Notes under the pieces: generated by a model
Database searches by the model: none
Told to the model about the DNA's origin: nothing
What the model saw: only the letters and a program-made list of their open reading frames with translations
Translations under genes and position numbers: made by a program
In this document: one piece after another, positions 1 to 5,133 of the stretch
How positions within the stretch are numbered: the first letter of the stretch is position 1
Layout: the number at the start of each line of letters is the position of its first letter
NCBI GenBank assembly: GCA_021443945.1
Contig: JABUSF010000001.1
Coordinates: 55,191 to 60,546, forward strand
DNA from: Ileibacterium sp.
GTDB lineage: Bacteria > Bacillota_I > Bacilli_A > Erysipelotrichales > Erysipelotrichaceae
DNA length: 5,356 nt
Direction: 5' to 3'

Positions 1-308
1 GCAGCGGCAATGGGAATGAAAAAGCGCAGCGTGCTTCCGGATTCATAGGCATCCAGACAGGCTGGATGATTTAAATCGGCAGGACTGCAGCCCTGCACAA
101 CGGTCGTCCCGTTTTCCTGGGTGATCACAGCGCCCAAAGCTTCCATACAGGAAATGGTGGCCTGCAAATCTCTGGAGCCCGCCACATTTTGAATATGGCT
201 GATTCCGTCGGCCAGCCCGGCGCAGATCACAGCCCTATGGCTTAAAGACTTGGAAGCAGGCGGCTGCATGGAACCATGAGCGGCTGCCGGTGTTAAAACA
301 ACATGCAT
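1..308 (-). CDS. aroA: 3-phosphoshikimate 1-carboxyvinyltransferase (EPSP synthase), N-terminal 102 codons, cut by the window edge
   Basis: EPSP synthase joins shikimate 3-phosphate and phosphoenolpyruvate to give 5-enolpyruvylshikimate 3-phosphate, the cytoplasmic step just before chorismate synthase. Read from the minus strand, the protein begins MHVVLTPAAAHGSMQPPASK. The PPASKSLSHR segment (K20, S21, R25) matches the substrate-binding Lys-Ser-x-x-x-Arg of the family (E. coli K22, S23, R27), and ESGSTLRFFIP (89-99) matches the glycine-rich loop around E. coli G96-R100. The loop is the ESGSTLR type I associate with clostridial enzymes rather than NAGTAMRP, so the residue after the loop arginine is Phe (F96) instead of Pro. 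The ATG at 308 follows AAAAAGGAG (324-316) with 7 nt spacing. It is third in a leftward operon, 44 nt after the aroC stop. The remaining three quarters or so of the gene lies outside the window, so its integrity cannot be judged. Confidence 0.95.
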   Translation of the reverse strand, partial: MHVVLTPAAAHGSMQPPASKSLSHRAVICAGLADGISHIQNVAGSRDLQATISCMEALGAVITQENGTTVVQGCSPADLNHPACLDAYESGSTLRFFIPIAA

Positions 309-352
309 ATGATTACTCCTTTTTGAGGATGTCTTTTTTGTATTCAACCATT

Positions 353-1462
353 CTAATAACGGTTTTCAAAGGATTTGGTGGCGGCGGAAGCCATCCACAA
401 ATCCAGAATGCCAATGGCCGTCAGGCTGTCGGCGACAATGCGGGCCCGATGAATGATGGCCGGATCGTGGCGCCCTTTGATTTCCAGAGTGACATTTTCT
501 CTGGTGCGGTAATCCACAGAAGCCTGGGGTTTGTAAATGGAAGGAGTTGGCTTAATGCAGGTATGAATGAGGATCGGCATCCCATTGGAAATGCCTCCGT
601 TGATGCCTGCGTTGTGGTTGGTCGCTGTGGAAATGGATCCGTTCGCACTGTAAATGGGATCGTTGGCTTCACTTCCTTTTAACCCGGCAAAACCGAACCC
701 AAGGCCAAAGGATACCCCTTTGACCGCTGGCATGGAAAACAGCAAATGGGCCAAAACGCTTTCGACGGAATCGAAAAACGGTTCGCCAATGCCGGCAGGA
801 AGACCAATGACGGCGGTTTCCAAAATGCCGCCTACACTGTCCAGCTCTTTAGCGGCGTTTGTGATGGCTTCTTCCATTTGAGAAGCAGCTTCTTTGTTCA
901 AAACCGAAAATTCCATGGCCCGGGTTTGCAGAACCTGCTCTTTTAAGGTTGGCAGATCGCTGGAAAATTTCTCGTCTTCAATTCCGTGCAAAGATTCAAT
1001 GTGGCTGCCGATTTCGACTCCTTTTGCGGAAAGAATCTGGCGGCAGATCGCCCCAGCTGCCACGATGGGTGCGGTTAAGCGGCCGGAAAAATGGCCTCCG
1101 CCCCGGTAGTCCTGATGGCCTCCGTATTTTTCAAAAGCGGACCAGTCCGCATGTCCCGGGCGCAGCCGGTACTTCAGGGCGGCGTAGTCGGAAGAGCGCT
1201 GGGATTTGTTTTCAATGAGTAGGGTCAAAGGGGTGCCCGTTGTTTTTCCTTCGAAAAAACCGGAGACGATATGAACTTCATCTGCTTCGTGCCGCTTTGT
1301 GGACAGAGCGCCTTTGGCTTTTCTTTTTTCCATATCCTCTTTCAGAAGATCCAGGTCAATTTCAAATCCGGCAGGCAGCCCGTCCAGAACGGCCCCGATG
1401 GCCTGTCCATGGGATTCTCCAAACAGGGTGACGGTCAGGTTATTGCCAAATGTGTTCTTCAT
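353..1462 (-). CDS. aroC: Chorismate synthase
   Basis: Chorismate synthase performs the anti-1,4 elimination of phosphate from EPSP to make chorismate, using reduced FMN as cofactor. The 369-residue protein has the normal family length and all signature regions: FGESHG (14-19, with H18), RPGHAD (101-106, with H104), DYRGGGHFSGRLTA (118-131), a glycine-rich NGGISNGMPI stretch (287-296) and GRHDPAI (330-336, with D333). The last block continues HRARIVADS where enterobacterial enzymes have PRAVPVAEA, a variant I associate with clostridial enzymes. I start it at the ATG at 1462 rather than the in-frame ATG at 1468. AAAGGA (1475-1470) lies 7 nt from the 1462 ATG but only 1 nt from the 1468 ATG, and MKNTFGNN is a typical family start. 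The start lies inside aroB (23-nt overlap), so the two are probably translationally coupled. It is the middle gene of aroB-aroC-aroA and ends with TAG. Confidence 0.97.
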   Translation of the reverse strand: MKNTFGNNLTVTLFGESHGQAIGAVLDGLPAGFEIDLDLLKEDMEKRKAKGALSTKRHEADEVHIVSGFFEGKTTGTPLTLLIENKSQRSSDYAALKYRLRPGHADWSAFEKYGGHQDYRGGGHFSGRLTAPIVAAGAICRQILSAKGVEIGSHIESLHGIEDEKFSSDLPTLKEQVLQTRAMEFSVLNKEAASQMEEAITNAAKELDSVGGILETAVIGLPAGIGEPFFDSVESVLAHLLFSMPAVKGVSFGLGFGFAGLKGSEANDPIYSANGSISTATNHNAGINGGISNGMPILIHTCIKPTPSIYKPQASVDYRTRENVTLEIKGRHDPAIIHRARIVADSLTAIGILDLWMASAATKSFENRY

Positions 1463-1475
1463 AAACATTTCCTTT
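1440..1475 (-). promoter_or_regulatory. aroB-aroC junction: aroC ribosome binding site and 23-nt gene overlap
   Basis: AAAGGA at 1475-1470 lies 7 nt before the ATG at 1462, and both are inside the aroB reading frame, whose TAA is at 1442-1440. Ribosomes finishing aroB pass over the aroC start, which is the arrangement expected for translational coupling. The site also decides between the two in-frame aroC start codons, because the upstream ATG (1468) is almost in contact with the Shine-Dalgarno sequence. Confidence 0.8.
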
Positions 1476-2465
1476 CAGAAGCTTTTGGAAGGTGTCCAGC
1501 GGCAGGCTTTCGATTTGAAAGGATCCAGGTCTGTCCACCAGAATGGCATCGATGCCTTTGGCACTTCCTTTTTTATCGTGCACCAGAGCTTCAAAAACAG
1601 CGTCCTGATCAAAGCAGGGAACGTCGGGAAGCCCCAGTTTTCTTACTATATTAATAACCTGCTCTTTTAAAGCGGGATCTTTCAGGAAATACAGCATGCC
1701 CATCGCCACGCATTCTCCGTGAAGGTAGTCATGATGTTCGTAGCTGCTTTCAATGGCGTGGCCGATGGTGTGGCCGAAGTTGAGAATCTTTCTTAATCCA
1801 AGTTCCTTTTCGTCTTCTTCCACGACTTTGCGTTTGAGGTCGACAGCTCTTTGGATGATCCACTCCAGGCGGGGTTCTTCCTTTAAAAACTCCCGGTACA
1901 GTTCTTCATCCAAAATCAGCCCCATCTTCAGGGCTTCGGCCAGACCGGCTTTCAGCTGCCGGGGATCCAGGGTCTCCAGAACCTGAGGATCGATCCAGAC
2001 GGCTTTTGGCTGCCAGAAGGCGCCCACCAGGTTTTTGAGAGTTCCCAAATCAATGGCTGTTTTTCCTCCTACGGAAGAATCCAGCTGGGAAAGCAGAGTG
2101 GTGGGAATATTGTAGAAATCAATGCCCCGCATATAGGTGGCCGCACAAAACCCGGCCAAATCGCCGGCAACACCGCCGCCCACCGCAATGACTGCATCTT
2201 TGCGGTTCATACCGGAAGCGGCCATGGCTTCCATAATTTTTTGATACTGATCGAAGCACTTGGATGCTTCTCCCTGCTCGAACACAAACAGAGTTCCGTT
2301 TTCCAGCTGCTCCATGACCATGTTCTGCCATTTGGCAGGAACACCGGAATCTGAGATCACAAAATACCGGCGGTTCGGATTTAAATCCTTCAGGCAGTTC
2401 TTTAAAATCCCGGATTTAATTTGAATGGGATAGCTGTGATCCTGAAGATTGACGGTCATTTCCAT
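1440..2465 (-). CDS. aroB: 3-dehydroquinate synthase
   Basis: This NAD- and metal-dependent enzyme closes DAHP to 3-dehydroquinate, the second step of the shikimate pathway. The 341-residue protein has the family length (about 340-360). In order it shows the NAD-binding GGGVAGDLAGF (96-106), the IPTTLLSQLDSSVGGKTAID region (120-139, K135), KNLVGAFWQP (144-153), AEALKMG (176-182, metal ligand E177), FGHTIGHAIE (230-239, metal ligand H232), LHGECVAMG (248-256, metal ligand H249) and DKKG (297-300). The start at 2465 is favoured over the in-frame ATG at 2459: AGGAG (2477-2473) is 7 nt from the former and 13 nt from the latter. It is the promoter-proximal gene of the leftward operon. The predicted transcription start is near 2487, giving a leader of only about 20 nt, too short for a T-box or attenuator. 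Its last codons contain the ribosome binding site and start of aroC. Confidence 0.97.
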   Translation of the reverse strand: MEMTVNLQDHSYPIQIKSGILKNCLKDLNPNRRYFVISDSGVPAKWQNMVMEQLENGTLFVFEQGEASKCFDQYQKIMEAMAASGMNRKDAVIAVGGGVAGDLAGFCAATYMRGIDFYNIPTTLLSQLDSSVGGKTAIDLGTLKNLVGAFWQPKAVWIDPQVLETLDPRQLKAGLAEALKMGLILDEELYREFLKEEPRLEWIIQRAVDLKRKVVEEDEKELGLRKILNFGHTIGHAIESSYEHHDYLHGECVAMGMLYFLKDPALKEQVINIVRKLGLPDVPCFDQDAVFEALVHDKKGSAKGIDAILVDRPGSFQIESLPLDTFQKLLKGNVYEEHIWQ

Positions 2466-2498
2466 AAAAATTCTCCTGCTTCATATGAAAGCTATTCT

Positions 2499-2517
2499 AA
2501 CATTTTCAGGAAATGTT
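2499..2517. promoter_or_regulatory. Palindrome in the aroB promoter spacer, candidate operator
   Basis: AACATTTTCAGGAAATGTT has perfect 7-bp arms (AACATTT and AAATGTT) around a 5-bp centre, TCAGG. It fills the spacer between the predicted -35 and -10 of aroB, a classic place for a repressor dimer. The right arm also belongs to the 19-bp element shared with the pheA promoter. That a protein binds here is inference. Confidence 0.4.
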
Positions 2518-2521
2518 TTCA
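2503..2521 (+). repeat. 19-bp shared promoter element, copy 1 (aroB promoter)
   Basis: TTTTCAGGAAATGTTTTCA. It is 17 of 19 identical, in the same orientation, to the element at 2679-2697. Internally it is a direct repeat of TTTTCA with a 13-bp period (2503 and 2516). It covers the spacer and most of the -35 of the predicted leftward aroB promoter, so a bound protein would compete with RNA polymerase. Confidence 0.55.
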
Positions 2522-2522
2522 G

Positions 2523-2674
2523 AAGAGATTTCAGGAGGAATCGGCAGGAAACAGACGGTTTCAGGCGAAAAAGAGGTCAAATTTTGGAAGAAGGAGAGTT
2601 TTTTGAGGGAAAGAGGCGGAAAAGGACAAAGAATGGAACGGGCTGAAAGGATTTTCGGTGTGTAAAAGAAGAGG
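2523..2674. other. Purine-rich stretch of the divergent intergenic region, no supported gene
   Basis: The plus strand here is dominated by A and G, with many GGA, GAA and AGAGG runs, while the flanking promoter segments are not. It contains a perfect AGGAGG (2533-2538) with no start codon at a usable distance. It also contains AAGGAG (2591-2596) followed 6 nt later by a TTG that opens a 20-codon frame (2603-2665). Neither has supporting evidence. Further TTTCA motifs at 2529 and 2559 resemble half-sites of the 19-bp element. I see no RNA gene or riboswitch. Confidence 0.4.
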
Positions 2675-2678
2675 TTCG

Positions 2679-2697
2679 TTTTCAGTAAAAGTTTTCA
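2679..2697 (+). repeat. 19-bp shared promoter element, copy 2 (pheA promoter)
   Basis: TTTTCAGTAAAAGTTTTCA. It differs from copy 1 only at two central positions, the 8th and 12th. Its right half-site, TTTTCA (2692-2697), is itself the predicted -35 hexamer of pheA. The copies start 176 bp apart, in the same orientation and roughly on the same helix face (about 16.8 turns at 10.5 bp per turn), which would allow both independent binding and looping. Confidence 0.55.
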
Positions 2698-2720
2698 TCC
2701 CATGGTGCGGGTGATATGAT
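2692..2720 (+). promoter_or_regulatory. Predicted sigma-A promoter of the pheA-aminotransferase operon
   Basis: TTTTCA (2692-2697, 4 of 6 matches to TTGACA) is followed after 17 nt by TATGAT (2715-2720, 5 of 6 matches to TATAAT), preceded by TG-A as an extended -10. Transcription would start near 2727, leaving a leader of about 16 nt before the ATG at 2743. The alternative pheA ATG at 2716 falls inside this -10 box, so the promoter and the gene start support each other. The leader is too short for attenuation, so control should act at initiation. Confidence 0.55.
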
Positions 2721-2742
2721 GGTGAACATAAGTGAGGCGATT

Positions 2743-3828
2743 ATGAACGAATTAGAAGCTGCCCGCCAGATCATTAACGAAGCGGATGAACAGATTGCGG
2801 CTCTTTATCAAAAGAGAATGGAAGCGGCCCGAAAGGTGGCTGCCTATAAAAAGGACCACAATCTGCCGATTTTTGATCCGGCCAGGGAAAAAACGGTGAT
2901 CGAGCGAAATTTAAAATTTATAGAACATCCTGAGTATGAAGGATATTACGAAGAATTCCTGCATTTTTTAATGGACCAGTCCAAAAGCTATCAGAAATCA
3001 CTGCTGTCTGCCGGCACGGTGGCGTATGCGGGAATTGAAGGCGCCTTTGGGCATATGGTCAGTGAACGTCTGTTTCCTGAAAACAACAAACTGCCTCTTC
3101 CCAACTTTGAGGAAGTGATTGAAGCGGTGCTTTCCAAAAAAGCAGAGTATGGAGTGATTCCTTTGGAAAACAACAACTCCGGACTGGTGGGGGAAGTCAT
3201 GGATGCCCTGCAGAAATACCCCATCTACATCGTACAGGCGGTGGATCAGACCGTGGATCAGTGCCTTCTCGGACTGCCGGAAGCCACTTTGAAAGACATT
3301 GAGTGGGTGTATTCCAAAGACCAGGCACTTGCCCAGGCCAAAGACTTTCTGGACAGCCTGGATGTGGAAACGGTTTGTTATCCCAACACCGCCATGGCGG
3401 CCCAGTTTGTCGCCAAAGAAGGAGACATTCATAAAGCGGCCATTGGAGCCAGAGAAAACGCAGCCCTGTACGGACTGAAAGTGCTGGCCAGACGGATTGA
3501 AGCCAACGAAACCAACACCACCCGCTTTCTGGTGGTGGCCAGAGAACCCAACCGGACCATGGAAGACTATGTGGCATTAATTGCCACCGTCTCCAACAAA
3601 GTGGGTTCGCTGTATAAGGTTATTGATATTCTGGCCCGATACAACATCGATATGGACTGCATTCAGTCCAGGCCTTTGAAAGGACGCAAGTTTGAATATT
3701 TCTTCTATATTCAATGCGCCGGACACATGGAAAAAGAACAGCTGGAACTTTGCATGCGGGATCTGCAGCAGGTCACCACAAGCATCCAGTTCAAAGGAAG
3801 TTACAACATTAAGAAAAGAAAGGAATAA
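2743..3828 (+). CDS. pheA: Bifunctional chorismate mutase / prephenate dehydratase (P-protein)
   Basis: It converts chorismate to prephenate and then to phenylpyruvate, committing carbon to phenylalanine. The 361-residue protein has three parts. The AroQ-type mutase (about 3-87) keeps the residues known from the E. coli enzyme: R8, R25, K36, D45, R48, E49, S80 and Q84. The dehydratase (about 93-270) has EGAFGHMVSE, IPLENNNSG (139-147) and the catalytic TTRF segment (T260-R261-F262). The ACT domain (about 274-350) is the expected Phe sensor, but its two signature motifs read GSLY (288-291) and QSRP (308-311) instead of the usual GAL(V) and ESRP. I chose the ATG at 2743 because GTGAGG (2732-2737) lies 5 nt upstream. 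An in-frame ATG at 2716 has no ribosome binding site, falls in the predicted -10, and would add nine residues lacking family similarity. It is first in a two-gene operon, 3 nt before the aminotransferase. Confidence 0.95.
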   Translation: MNELEAARQIINEADEQIAALYQKRMEAARKVAAYKKDHNLPIFDPAREKTVIERNLKFIEHPEYEGYYEEFLHFLMDQSKSYQKSLLSAGTVAYAGIEGAFGHMVSERLFPENNKLPLPNFEEVIEAVLSKKAEYGVIPLENNNSGLVGEVMDALQKYPIYIVQAVDQTVDQCLLGLPEATLKDIEWVYSKDQALAQAKDFLDSLDVETVCYPNTAMAAQFVAKEGDIHKAAIGARENAALYGLKVLARRIEANETNTTRFLVVAREPNRTMEDYVALIATVSNKVGSLYKVIDILARYNIDMDCIQSRPLKGRKFEYFFYIQCAGHMEKEQLELCMRDLQQVTTSIQFKGSYNIKKRKE

Positions 3829-3834
3829 ATCATG
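3819..3834 (+). promoter_or_regulatory. Ribosome binding site of the aminotransferase gene, inside the pheA 3' end
   Basis: AAAGGA (3819-3824) lies 7 nt before the ATG at 3832 and is made of the last sense codons of pheA, whose TAA is at 3826-3828. The two genes are 3 nt apart, so coupled translation from one message is likely. Confidence 0.75.
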
Positions 3835-5064
3835 AGTTTTGTAAAAGATACCGTCAACCGTACTCCCATTGTAGACAATGTCTTCGGCGTGGCTGCCAAA
3901 GCCAAAGCAGCCAAAGCAGAAGTGGGAAAAGAAAATGTGGTGGATTCCACGCTGGGATCTCTTTTTGATGAACAGGGCGATCTGGTGGCGCTGGAAACCG
4001 TCTTTTCCAGTCTGAAAAATCTGGACAACCGCAAGCTGGCAAGCTATGCCGCCAGCTTTACCGGCAACCCGGCGTTCCGTGAAAAAGCGGTGGAATGGGT
4101 GCTCAATCACAACAGCAGTCTTTATAAAGAAGTCATCGCTACACCCGGCGGGACCGGAGCCGTGGGAATCTCCATTGCCAATACCCTGGAACCAGGCCAG
4201 ACGCTGATCATTCCGGAAATTGCCTGGGGATCCTATGCTCTGATGGCCCAAATGAACAACATTCAAGTGGCCAAGTACTCCCTGTTTGACGAAGGCCATT
4301 TCAACATGACCTCCTTTAAAAACACGCTGAAGGAAGTCATGAAAACCCAGGACAAACTGGTGATGATCATCAATGATCCATGCCACAACCCAACAGGGTA
4401 TTCCATGAGCACTCAGGAGTGGGAAGAAGTTGTGGAATTTTTAAACGAATGTTCCAAAACCCATTCCGTGGTTTTAATTAACGACATCGCCTACATCGAC
4501 TTCTCTTACCGGAAAGACAAAGCCAAAGAGTACTTCCGTGTTTTTGATCATATTTCTGACAATGTGGCGGTTGTGGTGGCCTTCTCCATTTCCAAGTCCA
4601 TGACCTCTTACGGTCTGCGCTGCGGAGCGGCCATCATTCTGGCCAACAGCGAAGAAGCGGTCAATGAAATCAAAATCGTATTCGAAAAGGAAGCCCGGGC
4701 GACCTGGAGCAACATCAACAATGGAGCGATGGAAATGTTTGTGGACGTTCTGGAAAACCATCGGGACAAGTATCTGGAAGAAAAGCAGGAGTATGTGGAT
4801 CTTCTGGAAGAGCGTTCCAGAATCTTTGTGGAAGAAGCCAAAGAAGCCGGATTGTCCCACTACCCATACAAAGAAGGATTCTTTATTACTCTGGACATGG
4901 ACAATGACACCCGGGATCGATTCCATGAAGCCCTGATGGCAGAACATATTTACACCGTGAAAGTGAACCAGGGAATCCGTGTGGCCGTCTGCGCCATTCC
5001 GGCCGCACAGATCAAAGGCCTGGCAGGACGCATGAAAGAAATTCTTGATCAAATCAATTCCTAG
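3832..5064 (+). CDS. PLP-dependent class I-alpha aminotransferase, probably aromatic (phenylpyruvate to Phe)
   Basis: A 410-residue fold-type I aminotransferase of the AspAT/TyrB (I-alpha) kind, normal in length. Compared with E. coli AspAT, it keeps Y72 (Y70), GGTGA phosphate loop (106-110), W132 (W140), N186 in DPCHNPTG (N194), D218 and Y221 in INDIAYIDF (D222, Y225), the Schiff-base lysine K255 in SISKSMTSYGLR (K258), R263 (R266), R289 in ARATWSN (R292) and the carboxylate-binding R383 in GIRVAVCAIP (R386). Retention of the R292 equivalent means a dicarboxylic donor such as Glu or Asp can be bound in the usual way. Directly behind pheA, the simplest role is transamination of phenylpyruvate (and perhaps 4-hydroxyphenylpyruvate) with glutamate. 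An aspartate or prephenate aminotransferase role is possible, as motifs alone do not settle specificity. No signal peptide is seen, so it should be cytoplasmic. A terminator follows within about 10 nt of the TAG stop. Confidence 0.9.
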   Translation: MSFVKDTVNRTPIVDNVFGVAAKAKAAKAEVGKENVVDSTLGSLFDEQGDLVALETVFSSLKNLDNRKLASYAASFTGNPAFREKAVEWVLNHNSSLYKEVIATPGGTGAVGISIANTLEPGQTLIIPEIAWGSYALMAQMNNIQVAKYSLFDEGHFNMTSFKNTLKEVMKTQDKLVMIINDPCHNPTGYSMSTQEWEEVVEFLNECSKTHSVVLINDIAYIDFSYRKDKAKEYFRVFDHISDNVAVVVAFSISKSMTSYGLRCGAAIILANSEEAVNEIKIVFEKEARATWSNINNGAMEMFVDVLENHRDKYLEEKQEYVDLLEERSRIFVEEAKEAGLSHYPYKEGFFITLDMDNDTRDRFHEALMAEHIYTVKVNQGIRVAVCAIPAAQIKGLAGRMKEILDQINS

Positions 5065-5072
5065 AAAACTTA

Positions 5073-5127
5073 AAAATGAAAAGAGCTGCTCGATCTAAAA
5101 TGGAAAAGAGCGGCTCTTTTTCATTTT
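5073..5127 (+). terminator. Rho-independent terminator of the pheA operon, with alternative pairings
   Basis: The left arm 5079-5091 (AAAAGAGCTGCTC) pairs with 5108-5120 (GAGCGGCTCTTTT), 13 bp with one G-U, and extends 6 bp further if T5121 is bulged. The loop is 5092-5107 and the T tract is 5117-5121. Because an A tract mirrors the T tract, it may also stop leftward transcription. It begins about 10 nt after the aminotransferase stop codon. A second, overlapping complementarity (5091-5102 with 5122-5133) is described among the findings. Confidence 0.85.
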
Positions 5128-5133
5128 GGATCG

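Larger units (their letters stand above)
2494..2522 (-). promoter_or_regulatory. Predicted sigma-A promoter of the aroB-aroC-aroA operon
   Basis: On the minus strand, CTGAAA (2522-2517, 4 of 6 matches to TTGACA) is followed after 17 nt by TAGAAT (2499-2494, 5 of 6 matches to TATAAT). The -10 is preceded by TG-T, an extended -10 element, which compensates for the weak -35. The expected transcript start is near 2487, about 22 nt before the aroB ATG. The spacer holds a perfect 7-bp inverted repeat, described separately. This is a motif prediction only. Confidence 0.55.

Noticed and set aside
290..682. 130-codon open frame on the plus strand opposite the end of aroC and the start of aroA
   Set aside because: It is antisense to well-supported aroC and aroA coding sequence, has low-complexity content and no family likeness, and is explained by the codon structure of the opposite strand.
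2533..2538. Perfect AGGAGG Shine-Dalgarno sequence
   Set aside because: There is no ATG, GTG or TTG within the usual 5-10 nt downstream. It occurs within a purine-rich tract where such hexamers are expected by chance.
2449..2646. 65-codon open frame on the plus strand entering the intergenic region from inside aroB
   Set aside because: Its start is antisense to the aroB start, it has no Shine-Dalgarno site, it reads through the predicted aroB promoter and palindrome, and its Arg/Lys-rich tail simply reflects the purine-rich DNA.
2466..2742. T-box or Phe attenuator leader for pheA or aroB
   Set aside because: Aromatic genes of Firmicutes are often controlled this way, but there is no terminator hairpin with a T tract, no T-box motif and no Phe-rich leader peptide, and the predicted leaders are only about 16-22 nt long.
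3577..4386. 269-codon open frame on the minus strand across the pheA-aminotransferase junction
   Set aside because: Long but antisense to two strongly supported enzymes with catalytic residues in the plus-strand frames. It has no ribosome binding site evidence or recognisable domain and is the usual mirror frame of biased codons.
4474..5052. 192-codon open frame on the minus strand within the aminotransferase gene
   Set aside because: It lies wholly opposite the conserved aminotransferase coding sequence, is rich in Phe, His and Val in a way typical of a mirror frame, and has no protein family features.
5073..5133. CRISPR-like or insertion-sequence terminal repeats
   Set aside because: There are only two imperfect direct units with a 5-bp gap and strong hairpin symmetry followed by a T tract, immediately after an operon. 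This fits a terminator, and no transposase or repeat array is present.
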